From Metopolophium dirhodum (taxonomy: Eukaryota > Arthropoda > Insecta > Hemiptera > Aphididae), in assembly GCF_019925205.1 (NCBI RefSeq), contig NC_083567.1:19406001-19470000 (forward strand): a DNA stretch of 64,000 nucleotides, read 5' to 3'. The notes beneath the pieces are model-generated. The model made no database searches, had not been told where the DNA came from, and saw nothing but the letters and a program-made list of their open reading frames with translations. This document shows positions 24,388 to 31,610 of the stretch, in pieces (position 1 is the stretch's first letter; each line of letters begins with the position of its first letter). Position numbers and translations under genes: made by a program.

Positions 24388-25132
24388 TTGGAATTCGTTT
24401 TATCAAACCCGCTTCATACAATTCTTCATAAATTGAAAGTATTTCGTTGGAAAGCCCTGTATTACCAGCAGCTTGAGAAGCTAAAAGTAATCGTAAGCGA
24501 TCGACTAGCTCATTAGGATCATTCCAGTACACTATACTTTTATTTTGTAGTTTCATAGATAACCCACTACCAGTTGGGAACAATGGTTTGATTATATCAG
24601 TGAATTTATTTCCACCTTTTTTAATTTTTTTCTCGTCTGATGTCAAATGTGCTGATGTCTGAATTAATATGCGCTTATACGCGTCTAGGTCGTCTGTGGT
24701 ATAGATTTTCGGAGTTTTCGAGATTATTAAACTAACAAGCCCTTGTGTTAACGGGTATGATATATCTTCAATAATTAATGTATTTCCGTCAAGTTTAATT
24801 TCTTTTTTACCCAAATATGCGTCCCCGTTCGATCGTAATTTAGGACCGTACGTTTTGTCTATGCTGTATGAATCCAACAACTCGTTTATTTTAAAAACTC
24901 TAGAATTTTCTGTATTATTTTCTGTATTATTTTCTTCAATATTTCGAACACTTATGTCCCGAGGTTGTGATGTCGAATTATGAATATCGTTTAATGGTTC
25001 GATAATCGGCTTTAATGTTTCTGTTACTATTGAATGAATATCAGCTTTTCCGTGTTTTAATGCAGTGTACTTGCGTTTAATATTTTCTTTGGCTTTAATT
25101 AATTCACCGAGTACTTCGTCGTTAGGCGACAT
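24380..25132 (-). CDS. Conserved Polinton protein, 250 aa (YWNDPNELVDRLRLL motif)
   Basis: An intact frame with an ATG at 25132. The N-terminal third is charged and helical, followed by a low-complexity Asn/Thr/Glu stretch. The C-terminal half carries the most conserved part: GGNKFTDIIKPLF, then YWNDPNELVDRLRLLLASQA, AGNTG and EILSIYEELYEAGLI. I recall this C-terminal motif from proteins next to integrase or capsid genes in many Polintons; its biochemical role is unknown to me. It ends inside the integrase start (8-bp overlap) and begins 36 bp past the ATPase stop, so it is likely cotranscribed with both. Confidence 0.85.
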   Translation of the reverse strand: MSPNDEVLGELIKAKENIKRKYTALKHGKADIHSIVTETLKPIIEPLNDIHNSTSQPRDISVRNIEENNTENNTENSRVFKINELLDSYSIDKTYGPKLRSNGDAYLGKKEIKLDGNTLIIEDISYPLTQGLVSLIISKTPKIYTTDDLDAYKRILIQTSAHLTSDEKKIKKGGNKFTDIIKPLFPTGSGLSMKLQNKSIVYWNDPNELVDRLRLLLASQAAGNTGLSNEILSIYEELYEAGLIKRIPNV

Positions 25133-25168
25133 ATTTACGAATGAAGTGTTTTTATAAAAAACACCAGT

Positions 25169-25855
25169 TTATATAACGACGAACGTATCGAATCCGTAAC
25201 GATATCGTCCATTATCGCGTTCACAGTCTTTGTTTATGACGATAAACTCAAATCTCCCTTTACGCCAGCATGAAGTACAAAAGTCTTTAAACTCTGTATA
25301 TGACATATCACCAGAGCAATGTTCCATGTAAACGTGCTTTAAATTTGTATCATCTTGATTAAATAGTACAATAAAATTAGCGTTGTCGCGCAAAAGTTGT
25401 TTAGGCACTTTTGAATAACTCTGAGCTAAATAGAAAACATCTATTAAATTATGTCGACCTCTGGAAAAGTAAGTTCTAGCAATCTTTTGGTTTTCAGTTA
25501 TAATATCGTCGAAAATAAACACAGAGTTTGGTAAAGCTTTTTCAGGTTCAATAACTTGATCGTTTTCGTAGAACGTGAATAATTGTATTTCAGCAATGTC
25601 TGATAAAATATCACTCAATAATTTATATTTCGGTTGATCCAATGTTTTCGAATATATGTAAACGTTGTTAAATCGTACACCGTTTATATGTGTTAATAAT
25701 GTGAATATTAAATTAGTTTTCCCACAACCCGAAGGACCTACGATAAGTGATCTTATCGTATTAGGTAGAAGCGTTCCATGTCTTTGTTTTTTATACGAAG
25801 TAGGTGGGTCCACATTTTCAACTGTGAGTTGTATATCTTGTTTAAGGAATTTCAT
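25169..25855 (-). CDS. FtsK/HerA-type genome-packaging ATPase
   Basis: ATP-driven packaging of the linear genome into capsids; the A32-like ATPase found in Polintons, virophages and relatives. It is 228 residues. Walker A is GPSGCGKTN (residues 40-48) and Walker B is SVFIFDDI (about 111-118, with D116/D117). A motif following Walker B (YFSRGRHNLIDVFYLAQSYS) has the polar residues expected for the sensor strand in this family. The frame is complete and of the usual short length for Polinton ATPases. It is the first gene of the minus-strand block and diverges from the virion gene block across 47 bp. Confidence 0.93.
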   Translation of the reverse strand: MKFLKQDIQLTVENVDPPTSYKKQRHGTLLPNTIRSLIVGPSGCGKTNLIFTLLTHINGVRFNNVYIYSKTLDQPKYKLLSDILSDIAEIQLFTFYENDQVIEPEKALPNSVFIFDDIITENQKIARTYFSRGRHNLIDVFYLAQSYSKVPKQLLRDNANFIVLFNQDDTNLKHVYMEHCSGDMSYTEFKDFCTSCWRKGRFEFIVINKDCERDNGRYRYGFDTFVVI

Positions 25856-25902
25856 TTTTTAAATAAATATCTATGTAACACAGTAAACTTGATCAGTACA
25901 CG
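25856..25902. promoter_or_regulatory. Divergent start region between packaging and virion blocks
   Basis: Only 47 bp lie between the ATPase ATG (minus) and the PLA2/pX ATG (plus). The gap is AT-rich (TTTAAATAAATAT). Both transcription units must start within it or from overlapping upstream sequence, so a bidirectional promoter is inferred. No defined element was recognised. Confidence 0.4.
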
Positions 25903-26708
25903 ATGTCACTCGCTCGAAGGAGGTACAACAATAAAGGCGCTGGTCTTATCAACACGCTTATAAACAAATTACCATTAGAGCTTCACGTACCTGGTGAGAT
26001 CATAATATGCGTATATTATATTAGTTATAATAATAATAATATTTCTCTCTAGGTTATCAATATTGTGGTCCTGGTACAAATTTAAAAAAACGTTTAGCTC
26101 GCGGAGATAAAGGAATAAACCCTTTAGACACTGCGTGTAGAGACCACGATATTGCATACGATCGTAGTAACTCTATCACAGATCGTAACCAGGCAGACTA
26201 TATATTAGAGCAGCGAGCCTGGGATAGGTTCAAGTCTAAAGATTCTAGTTTAAAAGAAAAAGCTGTAGCTTGGGGCGTGACTACCGCCATGAAAGCAAAA
26301 CGTAAAATCGGTGCTGGATGTGGGTTTAAAGCAGCCATCAGAGCAGCTAAAAACGTTATAAAGAAAAATGTTGGTGAAAAAAACCTTAAGAAATTAAGTA
26401 AAAAGTGTATAACCATCGCACGAAAAACATTCAAAAATAAAAAAACTAAAATTCCAAGGATTATAACAATTCCAAAAAAGGGTGGGGTGCTACCACTGAT
26501 TCCAATTTTTGCTGGTTTATCAGCACTCGGAGCGTTGACTGGTGGTGTTGCCAACGTTGTGAAGATGGCTAGTGAATTTAAAAGAAATTCGAAATCTCAT
26601 TTGGGCGGCGGATTATACGTCGCGCCGTATAAAGGCAACTCGTATAAAATCACACCATATAAAAGTGGTGGTGGTGGTTCAAAAACAAGAAAAACTAAAA
26701 AAAACTAA
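25903..26708 (+). CDS. PLA2-domain / pX-like virion protein (two exons)
   Basis: Exons 25903-25993 and 26053-26708 (a 59-bp GT..AG intron, phase 1) give about 248 residues. An N-terminal phospholipase A2-like domain resembles the parvovirus VP1 unique region: calcium loop YCGPGT (34-39) and catalytic pair HD (62-63) followed by IAY. A long Lys/Arg-rich region follows, then a hydrophobic stretch (PLIPIFAGLSALGALTGGVA) and a Gly-rich basic tail, which resembles adenovirus core protein pX. PLA2 plus pX fusions are known in adintoviruses, where a role in endosome escape is presumed. Both key PLA2 residues are present. It is the first gene of the virion block; the last codons touch the protease frame. 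The intron sits just before the calcium loop. Confidence 0.85.
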
Positions 26709-27070
26709 TAACTACGTTACCCAGAAGAGCGCTGTATGATTTTGAACTTATAAAAATCGCTCGTTTGATTAAAATACCTCATTTCGTCGGCGTGTTTACT
26801 CGAGACAGGTTACCTGTTCGTCGTAAACGAATAGAATCAGCGATTGTTAACTTGGATACAGAAAACGGTACAGGTACTCACTGGGTAGCGTATAAGAAAA
26901 TCGGAAAACAAGTACAATATTACGATAGTTTTGGAAATCTACCACCTCCATTAGAAGTACAAAAATATTTTCACGGATGCAATATCGATTTCAATTATAG
27001 CAGAGAACAGAAATATAATACTACAAACTGTGGACACTTGTGTTTAAAATTTTTATCATGTACACGATAA
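26699..27070 (+). CDS. Adenain-like cysteine protease, no ATG start
   Basis: Maturation protease of the capsid. The frame is open from 26699 to the stop at 27068-27070. Seen: KIPHFVGVFTRD near the N-terminus, catalytic His in GTHWVAY, an acidic region YYDSFGNLPPP and catalytic Cys in TTNCGHLCL; the order His-Asp-Cys is that of adenain. The length (about 120 codons) is typical of Polinton proteases. Oddity: there is no ATG anywhere in the frame. The upstream gene stops with TAATA at 26706-26710, exactly where the other tightly packed pair of this element has TAATG, so the start may have been lost by substitution, or a non-AUG codon or splicing is used. Catalytic residues are intact. The 3' end overlaps the penton gene by 13 bp. 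Confidence 0.85.
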   Translation, partial: KKLITTLPRRALYDFELIKIARLIKIPHFVGVFTRDRLPVRRKRIESAIVNLDTENGTGTHWVAYKKIGKQVQYYDSFGNLPPPLEVQKYFHGCNIDFNYSREQKYNTTNCGHLCLKFLSCTR

Positions 27071-27759
27071 CATTAAACGGGAACTCGAGCGAATTGTCAT
27101 GTGACATTTTTCCACCGTTGGAAGTAGAAAGCACAGCACAAATATGCCTTTTGAGCTTACAAACAAATAATTCGATACCTAACATTGAGCCTGGATGCAA
27201 TACTATCGGTTTCCGAAATTTCATCGGACAGAACGAAAACATAGTTATTCCTACGGGGACGTATGAGTTGGACCAATTGGAGAGTATTATACAAAAAATG
27301 TTACCAGACTCTGTCCCCTGGTTTGAATTAAAAGCAAACAGTAGAACATTAAAGTGTATTATGTCGTGTAGTCACGATGTAGACCTCTCAGTTGAAAATA
27401 GTGTAGCCAAATTATTAGGATTTAAAAAGGGTGTATACACCACTGGATCTAGTTACGAATCGGAAAATATAGTTAATATTATGAAAATAAACTGTATAAA
27501 AGTAGAGTGTAACTTGATTACCGGTTCATTCTGTGATGGAACACCGAGCCAGACTATACATGAGCTGTATCCATCTGTACCTGCAGGGTATAAAATCATT
27601 GAAATACCTAGACATCTAGTTTTTTATGCGCTCAACACGAGATCAGTATCTAGAGTGAATATCGTGCTAAAAGACCAGAACGAATGTTTAATTAATCTGC
27701 GTGGTGAGCCGATAACAGTTCGTTTACAAATAGTGCGCGGATATGGCGCTCAAGTTTAA
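27058..27759 (+). CDS. Penton-like minor capsid protein (single jelly roll)
   Basis: 233 residues from the ATG at 27058, which lies inside the last codons of the protease. The sequence begins MYTITLNGNSSELSCDIFPP, with alternating beta-prone segments and few helices throughout, and its position between protease and major capsid matches the penton (minor capsid) of Polintons. Capsid vertices are expected to be built from it. Assignment rests on gene order, length and similarity in memory to Polinton pentons (IPNIEPGCNTI, GTYELDQLE) and is less certain than the polymerase or integrase. An in-frame TTG further upstream (27040) is not needed as a start. Confidence 0.8.
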   Translation: MYTITLNGNSSELSCDIFPPLEVESTAQICLLSLQTNNSIPNIEPGCNTIGFRNFIGQNENIVIPTGTYELDQLESIIQKMLPDSVPWFELKANSRTLKCIMSCSHDVDLSVENSVAKLLGFKKGVYTTGSSYESENIVNIMKINCIKVECNLITGSFCDGTPSQTIHELYPSVPAGYKIIEIPRHLVFYALNTRSVSRVNIVLKDQNECLINLRGEPITVRLQIVRGYGAQV

Positions 27760-27913
27760 TATAAAAACCGGTACAATCAAAAAACCTGTCAGTTTACCGT
27801 CTGCCGTCAAGAAGTCGACATCTATATCGAAACCGAAAAAAACTATTTCCAAACCGAAAAATACCAAGCTCACGAAAAATAATTTAAATTTTCTCCGTTC
27901 GTTGCAAGTTTAA
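27743..27913 (+). CDS. Small basic protein, 56 aa
   Basis: An ATG frame of 57 codons that overlaps the end of the penton gene by 17 bp and ends 2 bp before the major capsid ATG. It begins MALKFNIKTGTIKKP and is extremely rich in Lys, Ser and Thr, with repeated SKPKK units and no acidic residue, so it is strongly positively charged. Its tight packing between two capsid genes supports it being real. A DNA-condensing core peptide (like adenovirus mu or VII) is a reasonable guess, not shown. It is too short for routine ORF calling. Confidence 0.7.
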   Translation: MALKFNIKTGTIKKPVSLPSAVKKSTSISKPKKTISKPKNTKLTKNNLNFLRSLQV

Positions 27914-27915
27914 TC

Positions 27916-29163
27916 ATGGATGACTCGTATTTAGACGTTACGGCCGACTATGTCGACGAGTGTAAAATAACACAAATGGATTATCATTCGTTCACCCCGT
28001 ACTCAAACATGTCTTTATCAAATAACGATGAAATCAGGATAAGTATTTTAAATATGGATTCATACACTTTACCGTGTGAAAGTTATATTTACATCGAGGG
28101 GAAAGTAAATAAACCTACCGATGCTGCTGGAGATGTTCGTTTTTCGAATAATGGATTAGCATTTTTATTCTCTGAAATGCGATATGAAATAAACGGAATA
28201 GAAATACAAAAATTAAAAACACCGGGAGTTTCGTCTTGTTTGAAAGCCTACTGTTCGTATACTCCAAACGATTTAAATACGTTGGAGAACGCCGCCTGGG
28301 ATTCAGCGATGGATAGTGAAGATAATAAAAACTTTATGAGTAACAATGTATTTGCCGGGTGTATCCCTCTAAAACATTTATTCGGATTTTGCGAAGACTA
28401 TAAAAAAATATTACTCAATTGTAATCAACAACTGATTTTAAATCGTGCATCTACCGACCTGGATGCGATACATGTTGTTGGGGAGGGCGCAACTGCATCC
28501 GTTGAAAAAAATAAAAAAATTACGATTGAACTTACTAAGGTGACTTGGAAGATGCCTATTATCAGAGTTAGTGATAGAGAAAAATTAAGGCTGATAAAAG
28601 TAATAGATTCACATAGAACACTATCGTGTGCGTTCAGAACTTGGGACCTGTGTGAATATCCGATACTTCCTAGAAATACTTCTCATTCGTGGACGGTAAA
28701 GTCCAGCAGCTTGCTAGAAAAACCGAGATTTATACTGTTTGGATTACAAACAAATCGAAAAAAAAATATTGAAATCGATGCTGGACGATTCGATCACTGT
28801 CAACTAAAAAACCTTAAGGTTCACTTAAATTCTCAAGTGTATCCATATGAAGACTTTCGCGCTGATTTTAAAAATAATACAACTAGTATTTTGTATAAGG
28901 CCTATACAGATTTTCAAAAATCGTATTATGAGAGAGACTATTGCGAACCATTATTATCAAAACATATTTATCAAAACTATGTTCCAATCATCGTTGTCGA
29001 TTTATCACGTCAAAACGACAATGTAAAGTCGTCGACCGTAGATCTACGTATTGAATTTGAAACGGATACAGTTATACCAGAAAAGACTGCAGCATATTGC
29101 TTAATATTACATGACCAGATTATAACTTATAACCCGTTTAGTGGTGATGTTAGAAAATTATAA
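27916..29163 (+). CDS. Hexon-like double jelly-roll major capsid protein
   Basis: Forms the capsid shell. A complete frame of 415 residues from the ATG at 27916, two bases past the preceding stop. Near the N-terminus the run SNNGLAFLFSEMRYEINGIE (about residues 76-95) is the characteristic segment of Polinton major capsid proteins; ENAAWDSAMD and IPLKHLFGFCEDY follow as in that family. The strand-rich composition fits two jelly rolls. It is somewhat short compared with the longest family members but complete, with no stop or frameshift. It is the last gene of the virion block, followed by AATAAA signals at 29237 and 29254. Confidence 0.92.
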   Translation: MDDSYLDVTADYVDECKITQMDYHSFTPYSNMSLSNNDEIRISILNMDSYTLPCESYIYIEGKVNKPTDAAGDVRFSNNGLAFLFSEMRYEINGIEIQKLKTPGVSSCLKAYCSYTPNDLNTLENAAWDSAMDSEDNKNFMSNNVFAGCIPLKHLFGFCEDYKKILLNCNQQLILNRASTDLDAIHVVGEGATASVEKNKKITIELTKVTWKMPIIRVSDREKLRLIKVIDSHRTLSCAFRTWDLCEYPILPRNTSHSWTVKSSSLLEKPRFILFGLQTNRKKNIEIDAGRFDHCQLKNLKVHLNSQVYPYEDFRADFKNNTTSILYKAYTDFQKSYYERDYCEPLLSKHIYQNYVPIIVVDLSRQNDNVKSSTVDLRIEFETDTVIPEKTAAYCLILHDQIITYNPFSGDVRKL

Positions 29164-29236
29164 AAATGTACATTATATTTTTTTTTTTTCAAATATATAT
29201 GAATGTATTATATATATATATATTGTAACCTTATAT

Positions 29237-29259
29237 AATAAAACCTTATGACTAATAAA
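29237..29259 (+). terminator. Polyadenylation signals after the major capsid gene
   Basis: Two AATAAA hexamers (29237-29242 and 29254-29259) lie about 75-95 bp past the capsid stop and would end the plus-strand virion transcript. A minus-strand AATAAA (29301-29296) serves the convergent gene that stops at 29333. Confidence 0.6.
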
Positions 29260-29332
29260 TAAAAAGACTTGTTTTTTAAATATCACGGTTGTTTTTTTAT
29301 TTTACACAAAAATTACAATAGTACAAATAAAA

Positions 29333-30525
29333 TTAGTTATATATATACTGTGGTCCAAATGGTCCATCGTTTTCGGTGAAGCTCTCCTGTGTGGGTAGAG
29401 AATACTGCATGTTTTCGACGGGGCTCTCCTGTGTGGGTAGAGAATACTGCATGTTTTCGACGGGGCTCTCCTGTGTGGGTAGAGAATACTCCATGTTTTC
29501 GACGGGGCTCTCCTGTGTGGGTAGAGAATACTGCATGTTTTCGACGGGGCTCTCCTGTGTGGGTAGAGAATACTCCATGTTTTCGACGTGGCTCTCTTGT
29601 GTCGGTGGAGATAAGGGCGAGATTAATGGCAGATTTTCCTAAAAATATTTAAAATTAAAATATGTTTTGTGGGTTAAATTTAAAAACTGTTTATTACCTG
29701 TCCATATAAACTGTTAAACGATGGCGGAGAATAAACTAATGAACACTGACCATTGTATCCCTGTAAAAATTAAATTTATTAATATAACATAATAATGATA
29801 ATATAATATATTCGTACCTCATCTTTTTCCAATTTTTCCATCCATTTTTGAACGATACAATCAGTTGCATATAATTTTAACTGACTTGTGAAAATGTAGT
29901 CGTTCTCACCAATAACGTGTATTGAAATGAAATCATTATTGACGTTTCTCACACGGTTTCTCATTATTTCGAGTGTCGAGTGTTTTAACATCGAGTTTGT
30001 TTTTAAGAATGACGCGATTAGATCAATTTGATGTATTACAATTGGTTTAATTATAATAGATTTTCTATCGATGATCTCAGAAATGGTAGATTCTAAATCT
30101 TGCAAGAGTAATAGGTCGGTACGATTTAACAAAACACGACAACCGTCTTGAATTTTTGATTCTATAACGAGTGTATTCTCCGATTGATACACCATACTAG
30201 ATAATGAAATTGAGTCTGTCTCCAAAAATAATTTTCGTTTATATTTTTCTGGTTGATCGAGTATGAACGATAGAATGTTTCCCATAAGTCTGAATATTCG
30301 ATTTAGAAAGTCGACAGGAATATTTACATAACGTGAAGCTGTTATAATATGTATCCTGGTATTGAATTCATCGGTAGGGTCTAGTCCAATGTTTAAAAAC
30401 TTACGAGCCGCGAAATCGATAGTTAAATTACTACAATCGATGAGATTAGCTGGCGGTGATGGTGGAGTATATTTAAAAGGCTTCTTCTTCCAAATATTAG
30501 CCATATTTGCGACTGGTCCAGCCAT
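29333..30525 (-). CDS. Spliced 358-aa protein with C-terminal 14-aa repeats, function unknown
   Basis: Minus-strand gene; model exons 30525-29818, 29760-29698 and 29638-29333, with short introns having GT..AG ends and frame kept, giving 236+21+101 codons of product. Starts MAGPVANMANIWKKKP at the ATG at 30525; the frame extends to 30540 but only with a GTG. The body (about residues 30-236) is a mixed alpha/beta region with no motif I recognise. The third exon encodes five 14-residue units (YSLPTQESPVENMQ/E) plus a degenerate one, an acidic, Pro/Gln/Ser-rich and probably disordered tail. The gene is last in the element, convergent with the capsid gene. Its function is unknown; a host-interaction or regulatory role is possible but unsupported. 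The splice model is inferred. Confidence 0.75.
29375..29596 (-). repeat. 42-bp coding tandem repeat (5 units plus a partial)
   Basis: Units of 42 bp (CTCCTGTGTGGGTAGAGAAT...) are nearly identical, differing by one base (TGCATG versus TCCATG) that swaps Gln for Glu. Because 42 is a multiple of three and the unit has no stops in several frames, long artefactual plus-strand frames arise here. Confidence 0.92.
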
Positions 30526-30526
30526 A

Positions 30527-30656
30527 TTTATTTTAAACACCGAAAAATTATTTTATTTTAAACGCCGAAAAATTATTTTATTTTAAACACCGAAAAAATA
30601 TTTTAAACACCAAAAAATTATTTTATTTTAAACACCGAAAAAATATTTTTATTTTA
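30527..30656. repeat. 25-bp AT-rich tandem repeat upstream of the 358-aa gene
   Basis: AAACACCGAAAAAT-type units start at 30535, 30560, 30585, 30605 and 30630 (spacing 25, 25, 20, 25) separated by TTTTATTTT. They begin directly before the ATG of the minus-strand gene and so form its leader or promoter. Confidence 0.8.
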
Positions 30657-31156
30657 AAACGAGATGAACGCACGGACAGAGTAGACACTCGGGTGGATGT
30701 AGAGCGACTGATATTATTTTATGGTATTTAACGTATACATTGAATATCATTTGGAGGGAGGAACATCTACATGTCCCTGCAGGGATGTTGCATGCAGCTA
30801 CATGTCCGTTAACGCTTACAATTGATTGACTATAGGAGGGTTAGTTGCCATATGTTCGTTAAGGCTGTCGACGTTTACAAACAGATATGTATATATTTTA
30901 ATAATTTTGGGAATATAATATTTAAAGTGGAGAACAATATTACATATATATTAAAATAATGCGATAACGCAGCTATACATTCGTTGGCGGTATATTATTA
31001 CAAGTTAAGGATATATGTGATAACGTAGATATGATAACTGATATAAACTCGTTCGCGGTATATTTTATTACAAGTTAAGGATATATGTGATAACGTAGAT
31101 ATGATATACACTCGTTCGCGGTATATTATTACAAGTTCGATAGGGGAAGAAGTAAT

Positions 31157-31226
31157 GTGATAACGTAGATATGATAACGCAGATATGATAACGCAGATAT
31201 GATAACGCAGATATGATAACGCAGAT
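31157..31226. repeat. 14-bp tandem repeat, five units (right TIR)
   Basis: Mirror of 16773-16842: one GTGATAACGTAGAT and four ATGATAACGCAGAT units, the same number on both sides. Confidence 0.9.
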
Positions 31227-31302
31227 ATAAGTCATGCACGTTGACGGTATATTATTATTACAAGTTAAATAAGGCTAGTTATTAATAATAAGTATATGTA
31301 AC

Positions 31303-31369
31303 GGGGTGGCGCAGTGGTACGGTGATCGCTCATCAACCAACGGGTCCGGGTTCGAATCCCAGTCCGGCA
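31303..31369 (+). other. tRNA-like block with pol III A and B boxes (right TIR)
   Basis: A box TGGCGCAGTGG at 31307-31317, B box GGTTCGAATCC at 31349-31359, end GGCA at about 31366-31369, then an A run and a T5 run (31377-31381) as a possible terminator. It points outward to the element end, as does the left copy. The acceptor halves do not pair, so a working tRNA is unlikely. A frame through this block that encodes about 112 residues is an artefact, present in both repeats. Confidence 0.7.
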
Positions 31370-31604
31370 AAAAAAATTTTTCAATTATTTTCCCCGGGCG
31401 GCGGCCATATGGGAAGGGGTAGCGGCGAGGGGCGGGGGGTATCTCGCGCACGTGCGCGACCGGTGGTGGAATCAGCCGTCGGCGGAGGGTTCAGCAAGGC
31501 GGAGGGTTCAGCAGAGGGTCTGGAACCGGGTGTCAGGGTTCAGCAAGGCGGTATAGGGAAACGCCTGCAGGTTCAGGTTTTGGAACTGTCTTTTTTATCC
31601 TACT

Positions 31605-31610
31605 ATAATG
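31605..31610. repeat. Target-site duplication, right (ATAATG)
   Basis: Exact copy of 16389-16394, directly after CCTACT. Confidence 0.93.

Larger units (their letters stand above)
16395..31604. mobile_element. Complete Maverick/Polinton (adintovirus-like) element
   Basis: A 15,210-bp insertion bounded by a perfect 6-bp duplication, AG...CT termini and inverted repeats of about 0.8 kb. It encodes the diagnostic Polinton set: protein-primed family-B polymerase, chromodomain integrase, packaging ATPase, adenain-like protease, penton-like and hexon-like capsid proteins. It also carries a PLA2-domain virion protein, a trait described for adintoviruses. Nearly all reading frames are uninterrupted once short introns are removed and the two inverted repeats are close to identical, so the insertion looks recent. 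The visible defect is the protease frame, which has no ATG. The element carries no reverse transcriptase and no helicase. Host context on both sides is gene-free. Confidence 0.96.
30753..31604 (-). repeat. Right terminal inverted repeat (852 bp)
   Basis: Reverse complement of 16395-17178. It differs mainly by one extra ~68-bp unit (around 31020-31105, containing CTCGTTCGCGGTATATT, TTACAAGTTAAGGATATATG and GATAACGTAGATATG), present twice here but once on the left. The tip is CCTACT. Confidence 0.93.

Noticed and set aside
27040..27057. Upstream TTG start for the penton gene
   Set aside because: The ATG at 27058 matches the expected N-terminus; the upstream codons overlap the protease end.
29376..29652. 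Plus-strand frames of 87-88 aa over the 42-bp repeats
   Set aside because: By-products of a stop-free repeat; the minus-strand frame continues a spliced gene and explains the sequence.
30526..30540. Upstream GTG start for the 358-aa gene
   Set aside because: The first ATG at 30525 gives a natural start; the earlier codons are part of the 25-bp repeats.
31303..31369. Functional tRNA gene
   Set aside because: A and B boxes are good but acceptor and D stems do not pair, so only a tRNA-like promoter block is called.
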